A DNA stretch of 36,879 nt from Flavobacteriaceae bacterium. GTDB taxonomy: Bacteria > Bacteroidota > Bacteroidia > Flavobacteriales > Flavobacteriaceae. The notes below the pieces were generated by a model, which had not been told where the DNA came from, made no database searches, and saw only the letters and a program-made list of their open reading frames with translations. Shown piece by piece: positions 8,617 through 16,431 of the stretch (its first letter is position 1; the number at the start of each line of letters is the position of its first letter). The stretch is taken from assembly GCA_026988355.1 (NCBI GenBank), contig JALSLK010000033.1, positions 1 through 36,879 of the forward strand. The letters run 5' to 3'. Both the position numbers and the translations under genes were made by a program.

Positions 8617-10149
8617 ATGTCAAAAATTCTAACTGCAAAGCAAATTTATCAAGCAGACAAAGTAACAATTAAAAAAAACAACATTACTTCTTTAGATTTA
8701 ATGGAGCACGCCAGTGAGCTTTGTTTTAATTGGATACACAATCGCCTACAAGGAAACCCATTACAAATTCATATTGTTTGCGGAACAGGAAATAATGGCG
8801 GCGATGGTTTAGCAATAGCCAGAATGTTAAAAAAACATGGCTATAATACCAAAACATACATTATAAATTGCGGGAATGATAGATCTACAGATTTTTTAAC
8901 CAACTACGAACGTTTAAAAGAATTGGGAGATTGGCCAATAATGATAAATTGCGATTCGGAGTTTCCTAAAATAATCGAAAATGATATGGTAATTGATGCC
9001 ATATTTGGTATTGGTATAAATCGTGCTCCAAAAGGAGTGTTAAAAGAGATAATTCTACATATAAACAAATCTAATGCCTATATATTATCTATCGATTTTC
9101 CATCTGGATTATTTACAGATAAAACCGTAACAGATAGAGATAGTGTTGTAAAAGCATTTCAAGTACTTACTTTTGAAACTCCTAAATTAGCCTTTCTTAT
9201 GCCAGAAAATGAGATTTTTTGTTTAAACTGGGAAGTTATACCAATTGGCTTAGACCAAGAGTTCATCTCCCAGCAAGAAAGTAATTATTTTTTAACCCAA
9301 AAACAGCACATTCTTCCTATGTACAAAATGAGAAACAAATTTTCTCATAAAGGAACTTTTGGACACTCTTTAATTATAGGAGGAAGTTTTGGCAAAATTG
9401 GTGCTGTTACACTAGCAGTAAAAGCAGCACTTAAAATAGGAAGTGGCTTGGTAACTGCTTACATTCCCAAATGCGGATATTCTATACTACAAACAGCAAT
9501 ACCAGAAGTCATGGTAGAAGTAGATACCGAAAATGAATTGCAACATTTTAATTTTAAAACCAAACCAACTGTAATAGGCATTGGTATCGGAATGGGAGTT
9601 TCCGATAAAACAAAAAAAGGTTTTATAAAATTCTTAAAAGAAAACACATCGCCTCTAGTTATAGATGCTGATGGTATAAATTGCATAGCAAAAAACAAAA
9701 CAGCAATCGAGTTACTTTCAGAAAACACTATTCTAACACCACATCCTAAAGAATTAGAACGATTAATTGGCTCGTGGAAAAATGACTATCAAAAACTGGC
9801 AAAAACAATAGCATTCAGTAAAAAACATAAACTAATTATTGTTTTAAAAGGCGCAAACACTACAGTAATACATCAAGGTAAAGCATATTTTAACACAACA
9901 GGAAATCCAGCTTTGGCTACTGCAGGAAGTGGCGATGTTTTAACAGGTATTATTACAGGTTTAATAGCGCAAAAATACAGTCCGCTAGAAGCCTGCCTTT
10001 TTGGCGTATACACGCACGGACTAACTGCCGATATTGCCATGCAAAATATGGTTTACGAAACCTTTACAGCAAGCGACATCCTTTATAATTTATCTAATGC
10101 ATTTATACATTTATTAGCAAAACCACAAGTAGATAATGACAAAAAATAG
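8617..10149 (+). CDS. nnr: Bifunctional NAD(P)H-hydrate epimerase / ADP-dependent dehydratase
   Basis: The 510-residue protein repairs damaged hydrated NADH and NADPH. The N-terminal YjeF-type epimerase domain (about residues 1-215) contains CGTGNNGGDGLAIARML and VIDAIFGIGINR. The C-terminal ribokinase-like dehydratase domain (about 225-505) contains HKGTFGHSLIIGGSFGKIGA, LVIDADGINC, LTPHPKELERL and the nucleotide-site segment TTGNPALATAGSGDVLTG. This two-domain fusion is the usual bacterial form. The ATG start agrees with the conserved opening KILTAKQIYQADK. It follows the small membrane protein by 18 bases, and no specific regulation is visible. Confidence 0.96.
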   Translation: MSKILTAKQIYQADKVTIKKNNITSLDLMEHASELCFNWIHNRLQGNPLQIHIVCGTGNNGGDGLAIARMLKKHGYNTKTYIINCGNDRSTDFLTNYERLKELGDWPIMINCDSEFPKIIENDMVIDAIFGIGINRAPKGVLKEIILHINKSNAYILSIDFPSGLFTDKTVTDRDSVVKAFQVLTFETPKLAFLMPENEIFCLNWEVIPIGLDQEFISQQESNYFLTQKQHILPMYKMRNKFSHKGTFGHSLIIGGSFGKIGAVTLAVKAALKIGSGLVTAYIPKCGYSILQTAIPEVMVEVDTENELQHFNFKTKPTVIGIGIGMGVSDKTKKGFIKFLKENTSPLVIDADGINCIAKNKTAIELLSENTILTPHPKELERLIGSWKNDYQKLAKTIAFSKKHKLIIVLKGANTTVIHQGKAYFNTTGNPALATAGSGDVLTGIITGLIAQKYSPLEACLFGVYTHGLTADIAMQNMVYETFTASDILYNLSNAFIHLLAKPQVDNDKK

Positions 10150-10161
10150 ACAAATAGTAAC

Positions 10162-10188
10162 TTTGGTAAGAAATTTGTTGTATATTTG
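10162..10188 (+). promoter_or_regulatory. Bacteroidota promoter directly abutting the 10194 start
   Basis: TTTG at 10162-10165 and a perfect TAnnTTTG box (TATATTTG, 10181-10188) lie 15 bases apart, slightly shorter than the usual spacing. The -7 box ends only five bases before the ATG at 10194. Transcription would therefore begin at or next to the start codon, giving a leaderless message if both calls are right. Confidence 0.5.
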
Positions 10189-10193
10189 TAACA

Positions 10194-10388
10194 ATGACAA
10201 AAATATTGAATATACTTTTTGGTAAGACAGAAACAATAGATACTGGTCTTCGAGGCACTTCGGAAGGTAGTTTATATGTAGATAAGACAGTTTTTTACAA
10301 AAGAGCTAAGGTAAGAGCTGCAATTAAAAAACTAAAAGACTCTTCTGTAATACAACAACAAATAGAAGATAGTAAAATTGCCGTATAA
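10194..10388 (+). CDS. Small hypothetical protein (64 aa)
   Basis: I do not recognise this protein. It starts MTKILNILFGKTETIDTGLR and ends with a charged helix (KVRAAIKKLKDSSVIQQQIE). It has no signal peptide or membrane segment. Good Bacteroidota promoter elements stand immediately upstream, and the next gene starts inside its last 11 bases, which supports real translation and coupling. The pair is then followed by non-coding sequence. It could be a small soluble partner or regulator of the membrane protein encoded next, but that is only inferred from the overlap. Confidence 0.6.
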   Translation: MTKILNILFGKTETIDTGLRGTSEGSLYVDKTVFYKRAKVRAAIKKLKDSSVIQQQIEDSKIAV

Positions 10389-11091
10389 TTTATTTTTAAT
10401 ACCAATTATTACAGGATACATAGTCCTAATATATTCTAAAATTTTCAAGTACAACTCGCAAAGATTAGACAAAGGTCGCATTTTGTTTGAATCTATAGCT
10501 TTAGCCGTAATCATTATTTCTTTAGGTTTTATACTTCGAACTTTGCTCCAATCCATTTTTCCAAAATTTATAGCTGGTATCCTAAATTTTTTAAAAATTG
10601 TACCAATTCAAAAACCACAATATTTTTGGACGTATCTTTTCTCTAGTCTAATAACTTTAATTTTAATGTATCTTTCTAATAAGGTTATAGACAAAAAATA
10701 TAAAAATTACGAGCCTATTGGTTGGGCTGTTGACAAAAATGGAGATGAAATCGAAAAACTTTTTAAAAAATCTGCTAAAGAAGGAATTATCATTCAAATA
10801 ACTTTAAAAAATAATAAAGTCTACATTGGGTTCTCTGAATTTATTCCAATTCCACAAAAAACAAATTATCTAACATTAACACCTATGATTAGTGGTTATC
10901 GTGATAACGATACCAAACAAGTTCGAATTACGACAGATTACTTTAAAGTCGTAGAAGAATTTATGGAAGGCTTAGATGAAAATGAAGATAGTATTACACT
11001 AAATACAGATGTAATCATTAAACAAGACGAAATATTAACGGCTGGTATTTACGAACAAGAAATATTTGATAAATTTAATAAAGTAGATTAA
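10378..11091 (+). CDS. Membrane protein of unknown function with soluble C-terminal domain
   Basis: The frame opens at TTG inside the preceding gene (11-base overlap). There is no nearby ATG, and the upstream overlap makes the TTG plausible. The 237-residue product has hydrophobic segments near residues 3-20 (NLFLIPIITGYIVLIYSKIF), 35-55 (ESIALAVIIISLGFILRTLL) and 82-100 (FWTYLFSSLITLILMYLS). A soluble, beta-rich region from about 105 contains IIIQITLKNNKVYIGFSEF, and the C-terminus is acidic. The layout vaguely recalls DUF6338-type membrane proteins, but I am not sure of that. Function unknown; probably acts with the 64-residue product of the upstream gene. Confidence 0.65.
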   Translation: MPYNLFLIPIITGYIVLIYSKIFKYNSQRLDKGRILFESIALAVIIISLGFILRTLLQSIFPKFIAGILNFLKIVPIQKPQYFWTYLFSSLITLILMYLSNKVIDKKYKNYEPIGWAVDKNGDEIEKLFKKSAKEGIIIQITLKNNKVYIGFSEFIPIPQKTNYLTLTPMISGYRDNDTKQVRITTDYFKVVEEFMEGLDENEDSITLNTDVIIKQDEILTAGIYEQEIFDKFNKVD

Positions 11092-11240
11092 AAATCTTGG
11101 TAACAAATAGATACTTTTAAACACCGTTATTTTGCTCCCAAAACTTCGTCGATTGTGATAGAAAAAAACTACAAATCTGCCTACCGACAAAGCTAACAGC
11201 AACACTCCTACTTACAAATCTAAGGCATACCTATTTGATT

Positions 11241-11336
11241 TTAATACCATAACTATGCTATGCTTGAAATTTCAAGATTGTAAAATCTAAAATATTTCAA
11301 ATCTATTTAGCGCATTTCAAAATTAGGTTGGTATAA
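11241..11336 (-). repeat. Dispersed 3'-end repeat, copy d
   Basis: The copy runs from AATACC near 11243 to GGTATAA at 11330-11336, between the stops of two convergent genes. The segment around CAAATCTATTTAGCG and the following ATTTCAAAATT..GGTATAA match the reverse complement of the copy at 24546-24609. It also contains a perfect 14-bp palindrome, CTTGAAATTTCAAG (11263-11276). The wider gap 11092-11352 holds no gene that I can see. Confidence 0.6.
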
Positions 11337-11352
11337 CTCGAATATTCTATGA

Positions 11353-11787
11353 TTAAAAAATAAAAGGAATTAATCGATACGTTTTCTTCACATAACGAAC
11401 ATACATATCTCCAAATTTTTGCTCTAGAAAATTTTCTTCCATAAAAATTTTTAGAACCAAGACAATAGCTAAAATTATTAAAACGACTAAACGCAATAAC
11501 GTATAATTCGTAAAAACTGAAATTGAAAAAAAGAGTAACAATCCAGAATACATCGGATTTCTAATTATTTTATAAGGTCCAGAAGAAACTAATGTCGCAT
11601 GATTTTTTACTTCTGGCTGAATATTAAAATTACCCATTTTCATTACAACAATTCCCCAAAGACCAATTAACAAACCTAATATTTGAAAAACTAACAAATA
11701 TCCAGATGCAAAAATATTTCCAACCAAACCAAAAAAAAGGAAACTTGCAAACTGAATGATTACTAAAATTAAAGATTTTGAAGACAT
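11353..11787 (-). CDS. Isoprenylcysteine carboxyl methyltransferase-like membrane protein
   Basis: The 144-residue integral membrane protein has four or so hydrophobic helices. It carries the C-terminal signature of the ICMT/phospholipid methyltransferase superfamily: LVSSGPYKIIRNPMYSGLLL (about residues 67-86), then EENFLEQKFGDMYVRYVKKT near the end. Members transfer a methyl group from S-adenosylmethionine to lipids or lipid-linked groups. Bacteria generally lack prenylated CaaX proteins, so the real substrate is unknown. The gene is transcribed away from the 5'-nucleotidase gene, sharing a 92-base divergent intergenic region that holds a 14-base direct repeat. Its 3' side faces a dispersed repeat. 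Confidence 0.82.
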   Translation of the reverse strand: MSSKSLILVIIQFASFLFFGLVGNIFASGYLLVFQILGLLIGLWGIVVMKMGNFNIQPEVKNHATLVSSGPYKIIRNPMYSGLLLFFSISVFTNYTLLRLVVLIILAIVLVLKIFMEENFLEQKFGDMYVRYVKKTYRLIPFIF

Positions 11788-11806
11788 ATTATAATGAAAA
11801 AAAATT

Positions 11807-11846
11807 AAAGGTTGAAATATAAAAAGATTTTAAAAGGTTGAAATAT
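11807..11846. repeat. Exact 14-bp direct repeat in a divergent intergenic region
   Basis: AAAGGTTGAAATAT occurs at 11807-11820 and again at 11833-11846, 26 bases apart (about two and a half helical turns). It lies between divergent genes and just upstream of a -7 box at 11853. Either a regulator-binding pair or a simple local duplication would explain it. Confidence 0.4.
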
Positions 11847-11852
11847 TTTGAG

Positions 11853-11860
11853 TAACTTTG
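11853..11860 (+). promoter_or_regulatory. -7 box upstream of the metallophosphatase gene
   Basis: TAACTTTG fits TAnnTTTG and ends 20 bases before the ATG at 11880, giving a short leader. A TTG in the second direct-repeat copy lies only 12 bases upstream, closer than the usual -33 spacing. Confidence 0.4.
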
Positions 11861-11879
11861 TAAATCTAAACCAAAAATA

Positions 11880-13391
11880 ATGAAAAAATTTTTATTCCTT
11901 TTTATACTTACATTTTTATTGTCTTGTACTAAAAAAGATACCAAGATAAACCTAACCATTTTACAACTAAATGACGTCTATGAAATTGCCGCTTTAGAAG
12001 GTGGAAAAATTGGAGGTTTAGCAAGAGTAGAAAATTTGCACAAACAATTACTCGAAGAAAACCCAAATACCATCTTGGTTATGGCAGGAGATTTTTTAAA
12101 TCCGTCTTTAATTGGAACATTAAAAAGTAATGGAGAACGAATAAGAGGAAAACAAATGATTGAAGTGATGAATGCTATGAACTTTGATTTGGTTTGTTTT
12201 GGAAATCACGAATTTGATTTAAAATATAGCGATTTACAAAAGCGACTAAATGAGTCTAACTTTCAATGGATTTCAACAAATTCTTTTTACAGAGCTACAA
12301 ATGGCAAATTATCGCCTTTTTTTGTTTTACAAGACAGTACCAAAATACGAATTCCAAGAACAGTTACGATGGATTTTCATAATAAAGATGGCGCCAAACT
12401 AAAAATTGGGTTTATCGCCCCGACCATAAATTCAAATCCTAAAGATTACGTAGATTATGGCGATTTTTATGAAGATTCTAAAAATGCATACAACAGCATA
12501 AAAGATAAAACAGACTTTGTTATTGGACTTACACATTTACAGCAAAATCAAGACGAAATGATTGCTAAAATGTTACCGAAAATCCCATTAATTATGGGAG
12601 GACATGAGCATAGTAATAGATTAATTCCAATAGGAAACTGCAAAATAGCCAAAGCAGATGCAAATGCAAGAACTGTTTATGTACATCGCTTAGAATACGA
12701 TACCGAAACAAAAAAAATAACGATAAATTCGGAATTAATTCCGATAAACGAACAAACTGGAGAAGATAAAAAAGTAGCTAAAATTGTTCGGAAATGGACG
12801 GTTCTATTAGATGAAAAAATAAAAGAAATTTTACCAAATCCAGACGAGATAATTTTTATAGCAAAAACACCATTAGATGGTAGAGACACACCAATACGAA
12901 GCACACAAACTAATTTAGGACAAATCGTTACAAAAGGTATGGCCTTCGGATTTGATAATGAAGTAGATTGTGCCTTAGTAAACGGAGGTTCTATACGAAT
13001 TGACGATCAATTAGAAGGAAATATAACTGGGATTGATATTTTTAGAGTATTGCCTTATGGTGGAAAAGTTTTAAAAGTACAGTTAAAAGGAAGTTTACTC
13101 AAAAAAACTTTACAATATGGTAAATTAAGTGCTGGAAAAGGATCCTATTTACAAAGACACAATGCCTCATTTGATGCAAAAAACAAACAATGGGTCGTTA
13201 AAGGAAAACCCATTATTCCTAATAAAACATATACTGTTGCATTTAGCGATTATCTTTTAAAAGGCTTAGATATTCCTTTTTTAAAACCTAAAAATAAAGA
13301 CATTATAACTATTTACGAACCAAAACAAGAGGAATTAAATAACGATATTCGCAATAGTGTAATTACGTATTTAAAAACGATAAAAAAATAA
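11880..13391 (+). CDS. Bifunctional metallophosphatase / 5'-nucleotidase-type lipoprotein
   Basis: The 503-residue protein starts with a lipoprotein signal (MKKFLFLFILTFLLSC, lipid-modified Cys at 16). A calcineurin-like metallophosphoesterase domain follows with LQLNDVYEI, MAGDFLNPS, FGNHEFD, a probable HLQQNQDEM segment and GGHEHS, which supply the metal ligands. The C-terminal 5'-nucleotidase domain (from about residue 330) contains NLGQIVTKGMAFG and CALVNGGSIRIDD and substrate-binding aromatics in its later part. It probably hydrolyses nucleotides or other phosphoesters at the cell envelope, recovering phosphate and nucleosides. Exact substrates cannot be read from sequence. A -7 box precedes it. 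It is 25 bases upstream of a DnaQ-like exonuclease gene and likely co-transcribed with it. Confidence 0.92.
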   Translation: MKKFLFLFILTFLLSCTKKDTKINLTILQLNDVYEIAALEGGKIGGLARVENLHKQLLEENPNTILVMAGDFLNPSLIGTLKSNGERIRGKQMIEVMNAMNFDLVCFGNHEFDLKYSDLQKRLNESNFQWISTNSFYRATNGKLSPFFVLQDSTKIRIPRTVTMDFHNKDGAKLKIGFIAPTINSNPKDYVDYGDFYEDSKNAYNSIKDKTDFVIGLTHLQQNQDEMIAKMLPKIPLIMGGHEHSNRLIPIGNCKIAKADANARTVYVHRLEYDTETKKITINSELIPINEQTGEDKKVAKIVRKWTVLLDEKIKEILPNPDEIIFIAKTPLDGRDTPIRSTQTNLGQIVTKGMAFGFDNEVDCALVNGGSIRIDDQLEGNITGIDIFRVLPYGGKVLKVQLKGSLLKKTLQYGKLSAGKGSYLQRHNASFDAKNKQWVVKGKPIIPNKTYTVAFSDYLLKGLDIPFLKPKNKDIITIYEPKQEELNNDIRNSVITYLKTIKK

Positions 13392-13416
13392 CCTTTCTAC
13401 CAAACGAATAAGTAAT

Positions 13417-14223
13417 ATGAAATTAAATCTAAAAAAACCAATCGTATTTTTTGATCTAGAAACTACTGGAATTAACATTGCTAAAGATCGCATTGTGGAA
13501 ATTTCTATTCTTAAAATATTACCAAACGGAAATAAAGAAAGTAAAACATGGTTGGTAAATCCAGAAATGGAAATTCCGAAAGAAGCAAGCGACATACATC
13601 ATATTACTAACGAGCAAGTAGTTACAGAACCAACTTTTAAAGAATTGGCTCCAGAAATTACTAAAATGATAGAAGGTTGCGATTTAGCAGGATTTAATTC
13701 CGATAGATTTGATATTCCGCTATTAGCAGAAGAAATGCTACGAACAGGTTTTGATTTTAGTATGGAAAATCGATTATCAATAGATGTACAAACTATTTTT
13801 CATAAAAAAGAACAACGTACACTTGGTGCTGGTTATAAATTTTATTGCGATAAAGAATTAACAGATGCGCACTCTGCCGAAGCTGATACCAAAGCAACGT
13901 ACGAAATCTTATTAGCACAACTAGATAGATACGATGATTTAGAAAATGATGTGAAAGAATTAAGTATATTCTCCAAACACACAAAAAGAGCCGATTTTTC
14001 TGGTCATATTTTATTTAATGATAAAGACGAAGAAATTTTTTCTTTTGGAAAATATAGAGGGCAAAAAGTTGTAGATGTCTTAAGCAAAGATAAAGGATAC
14101 TTTAACTGGATTCAAAATGCAGATTTCCCTCTATACACTAAAAAAGTATTGCAAAAAATAAAAGATAAAATGTCTGGTTCTGGTTTTACTATTGACGATT
14201 TAAAAAAGAAATTTAATAGCTAG
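13417..14223 (+). CDS. DnaQ-like 3'-5' exonuclease with extra C-terminal domain
   Basis: The N-terminal 170 residues form a DEDDh exonuclease. Exo I is FFDLETTGI (residues 9-17, Asp and Glu ligands), Exo II is AGFNSDRFDIPLLAEE, and Exo III is AHSAEADTKATYEIL with the His and Asp. This is the proofreading-type fold, but the protein is separate from a polymerase, as with stand-alone epsilon-like or ExoX-like nucleases. The last third (about residues 195-245) contains IFSFGKYRGQKVVDVL and YFNWIQNADFP, resembling the small DUF3820/ExoX C-terminal domain thought to bind DNA ends. It probably acts in repair or nucleic-acid turnover. It follows the metallophosphatase gene by 25 bases, and a dispersed repeat begins nine bases after its stop. 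Confidence 0.9.
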   Translation: MKLNLKKPIVFFDLETTGINIAKDRIVEISILKILPNGNKESKTWLVNPEMEIPKEASDIHHITNEQVVTEPTFKELAPEITKMIEGCDLAGFNSDRFDIPLLAEEMLRTGFDFSMENRLSIDVQTIFHKKEQRTLGAGYKFYCDKELTDAHSAEADTKATYEILLAQLDRYDDLENDVKELSIFSKHTKRADFSGHILFNDKDEEIFSFGKYRGQKVVDVLSKDKGYFNWIQNADFPLYTKKVLQKIKDKMSGSGFTIDDLKKKFNS

Positions 14224-14231
14224 AATTCTTC

Positions 14232-14263
14232 TTATACCAACTCAACATCAAAATACGCTATAA
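14232..14263 (+). repeat. 32-bp inverted repeat, left copy (dispersed repeat copy a)
   Basis: The 32 bases from TTATACCAACTCAACATC to GCTATAA are the exact reverse complement of 17464-17495 (32 of 32 by direct comparison). The two copies face each other across the four-gene operon 14447-17469. Part of the sequence recurs at 24588-24609. It starts nine bases after the exonuclease stop. The rest of the gap up to 14446 shows no gene. Confidence 0.85.
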
Positions 14264-14446
14264 ATTATTTATCTTTTCATAGACGAATAGAACTTTTAAA
14301 AGAATATCTAGATATTTTGAGGTAATTTGTGTAAAGTGCGAATCTATCTAAAAACTTCTATAACTTTTTATAAAAAAGGGGATTTTCCCTCTTGTTAGTT
14401 TACTTTAAATTGATTTTATTTGTAGATAACCAATTAAAATCAAATC

Positions 14447-14893
14447 ATGCCTATCTCAAATTATTGTTTAATTGATCCACAAGGTGGTGCAATTAAAGTA
14501 GAATTAACTATAAACAATGGCATTAGATCTGGAGCCTTATTCATTCTGTGGAAAAAAGACAGCAATGATAAATGGACTGAAAAAGAATCGTTTAAATTGA
14601 TAACTGGTAACGATGGAATAGAGAAACACATCCTTTTAGAAAAACCAGCAGAAATAGAAAATGATTTATTAACATGGAATATCAAAGCATGTGCGCAAAT
14701 TAACGATGCAAATCATGGCGAATTTAGTATAACAATTTATCAAGATGGCTCTAAATTATGGTCTAAAACATCTCGTAGAAAAGTTAACTATTGCAATACT
14801 GGACATTCTATATTTGGCAATCAAGTATTTTTTAAACATTTGGTATCACCACAATCTCTAAACTTAAAATTATGGAAAGAAGTAGAAATATAA
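14447..14893 (+). CDS. Hypothetical cytosolic beta-rich protein (operon gene 1)
   Basis: I do not recognise this 148-residue protein. It has no signal peptide or membrane segment. Alternating hydrophobic and polar residues (IKVELTINN, SGALFILWKKD, LLTWNIKACAQI, EFSITIYQDG) suggest a small beta-sandwich. Two conserved-looking cysteines stand near both ends (YCLIDP and NYCNTG). It is the first of four tightly packed genes, and its last 22 bases overlap the next start. The upstream gap of 223 bases would hold the operon promoter, but I see no perfect TAnnTTTG box; TTTATTTG near 14416 is the nearest. The operon context suggests a cytosolic sensor, cargo or partner for the membrane proteins encoded next. 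Confidence 0.7.
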   Translation: MPISNYCLIDPQGGAIKVELTINNGIRSGALFILWKKDSNDKWTEKESFKLITGNDGIEKHILLEKPAEIENDLLTWNIKACAQINDANHGEFSITIYQDGSKLWSKTSRRKVNYCNTGHSIFGNQVFFKHLVSPQSLNLKLWKEVEI

Positions 14894-15906
14894 TTCTATA
14901 TATTTTATGCATTCTACTTTCATTAATAGGAAGTGCACAAGAAGATTCAAAAACAGGAAACGAAGCGCATAAATTCAAATTGGATTATAATGTTCCAGAA
15001 AGTCCTGCATTTTCGATATTAGATGCCAATCCAACAACCGTTATGCGAGGTAATGCAGCACAAGAAGTTGTGATAAGTTTAGCATCTAGTATTTTTAGCA
15101 ATAATGCCATAAGCCCAGGATTAGCAGTAGATGTAAATCCATTTTTTGTTCTAGGCGGAAGGTTACAAAGTATTAACGAATACAAAAATAATTTTGGTAA
15201 AAGAATTCTTGCAAACACACAATTCTCTTTTGCAACAGTAGACTCAAAAAAGTTTCCAAACGATTTATTAATTTCTAGCGGAATTAGAATTACTTTATTC
15301 GATACTAAAGATATGATTTTTGACCAAGAATTATCCAATAGTATCGATACAGAATTAGGTAATAATATCCCAAGACCAAATCCTAATAATCCCATTGTAG
15401 AAACTCAATATGTTGACAATCCAACACTAGAAGAAGCCTATAAAAATGCAAAAAAACGATACTTATCCAAAAGAGGAGGTTCTTTGTCTCTTGGTTATGC
15501 AATTGCTGGTAGAGCATTAAATAGTTCGTATAAAACCGATAGCATTACAACGTATAGACATCAAGCGTGGCTATCTGGACAATACGATTTTGGAAAAAAT
15601 AAAATGAGTATTAACGGTATGTTTATGTATCGCCTTGAAAAAAATTATGAAGAGGAAGGCGACTCTTTCAATAACGGAATTATTTCTGGTCTTGCCTTAA
15701 AACATTACGGTGAAAAATTGATTTTTTCTGGAGAAATTATTTATGACGATGTACATAAAGAAATTGGTTTTGGAGCATATATAGAAGCCTATTTATTGCC
15801 AAATATATCTATTTATGCATCTTATAGTAAAGACGAAAATTTGAATCAATATTATTTTAAACCTGGCGTAAAATATAATTTTAGTGAATCTAAAAATAAA
15901 AAATGA
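14872..15906 (+). CDS. Predicted outer-membrane beta-barrel-like protein (operon gene 2)
   Basis: The 344-residue product begins with a Sec signal peptide (MERSRNIILYILCILLSLIG, cleavage likely after SAQ at about residue 23). The mature part opens with a proline-rich plug-like segment containing SPAFSILDANPTTVMRG. Many alternating strands follow, for example GSLSLGYAIAGRAL, HQAWLSGQYDFG, MSINGMFMYRLEK and ISIYASYSKDENL, ending FKPGVKYNFS. That pattern fits an outer-membrane barrel of the uncharacterised Bacteroidota type. A loop with NIPRPNPNNPIVE lies near residue 165. There is no T9SS tail, consistent with membrane insertion rather than secretion. It overlaps gene 1 by 22 bases and gene 3 by 4 (ATGA), so all three are translationally coupled. 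Exact function unknown. Confidence 0.75.
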   Translation: MERSRNIILYILCILLSLIGSAQEDSKTGNEAHKFKLDYNVPESPAFSILDANPTTVMRGNAAQEVVISLASSIFSNNAISPGLAVDVNPFFVLGGRLQSINEYKNNFGKRILANTQFSFATVDSKKFPNDLLISSGIRITLFDTKDMIFDQELSNSIDTELGNNIPRPNPNNPIVETQYVDNPTLEEAYKNAKKRYLSKRGGSLSLGYAIAGRALNSSYKTDSITTYRHQAWLSGQYDFGKNKMSINGMFMYRLEKNYEEEGDSFNNGIISGLALKHYGEKLIFSGEIIYDDVHKEIGFGAYIEAYLLPNISIYASYSKDENLNQYYFKPGVKYNFSESKNKK

Positions 15907-16397
15907 TGGTAAAAAAAGATAAAAAAATTATCGGTTTAATACATGCAATTTTGGATGTAGAAGTAAACGATCGCACAAAAGAACAAAAAAAATTTTTAAA
16001 AGAACTAAAAGTAAACACATCGCTTGATAAGCTATTGTCAAAATCGGTATATAGTACAAACCTCTATGCAAACTTAGATCTTGCAAAGTATTATATTCGA
16101 CTAGAATTAGATAAGGAGGATTGGAATTTGGATGATGATGGCAATCCAAAAGAAGAAAGTATTCCAACTGTAGACGTAGAACGTGTAAAAGTCAAATTAA
16201 TTTCTGTTAAAGTTACAAACCAAAAAAAAGAAAAAGAAACAAGCAACATCTACGAAGCTGTTAAAATTCGTATGATTAAACTAGACGACGAATGGGAAGA
16301 TGAATCGAATAACGAAAACATCATTAAAAGTATTAGGCTAGACGACGAATGGAAAGATGATGCATCTGAAAACACAGCACAAAGTCAAAATGCATAA
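15903..16397 (+). CDS. Hypothetical acidic protein with duplicated tail (operon gene 3)
   Basis: This 164-residue soluble protein is not recognised. The first half is helical and mixed-charge (KIIGLIHAILDVEVNDRTKE, then KKFLKELKVNTSLDKLL). The middle, with YIRLELDKEDWNLDDDGNP and VERVKVKLISVKV, looks beta-rich. The C-terminus carries two copies of a 19-residue unit, each containing LDDEW(E/K)D(E/D). At the DNA level 22 of 23 bases agree between 16281-16303 and 16338-16360, so the duplication is recent or maintained. The start overlaps gene 2 by ATGA; MMV gives a choice of two adjacent ATGs. The acidic tail could be a docking or recognition peptide, which is inference from its repetition and charge. 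Confidence 0.7.
   Translation: MMVKKDKKIIGLIHAILDVEVNDRTKEQKKFLKELKVNTSLDKLLSKSVYSTNLYANLDLAKYYIRLELDKEDWNLDDDGNPKEESIPTVDVERVKVKLISVKVTNQKKEKETSNIYEAVKIRMIKLDDEWEDESNNENIIKSIRLDDEWKDDASENTAQSQNA
16281..16360 (+). repeat. In-frame tandem repeat (19-codon period) in operon gene 3
   Basis: The 23-base segment CTAGACGACGAATGGGAAGA+TGA recurs 57 bases downstream with one substitution. Both copies are in the same reading frame and encode LDDEWEDE and LDDEWKDD. The flanking codons of each unit have diverged much more. Confidence 0.75.
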
Positions 16398-16431
16398 ACG
16401 ATTAATATAATAATACCAAAACCCTATAAAA

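Noticed and set aside
14985-15395. 136-codon minus-strand frame inside operon gene 2
   Set aside because: Opposite a signal-peptide-bearing gene in a coupled operon; no recognisable protein features.
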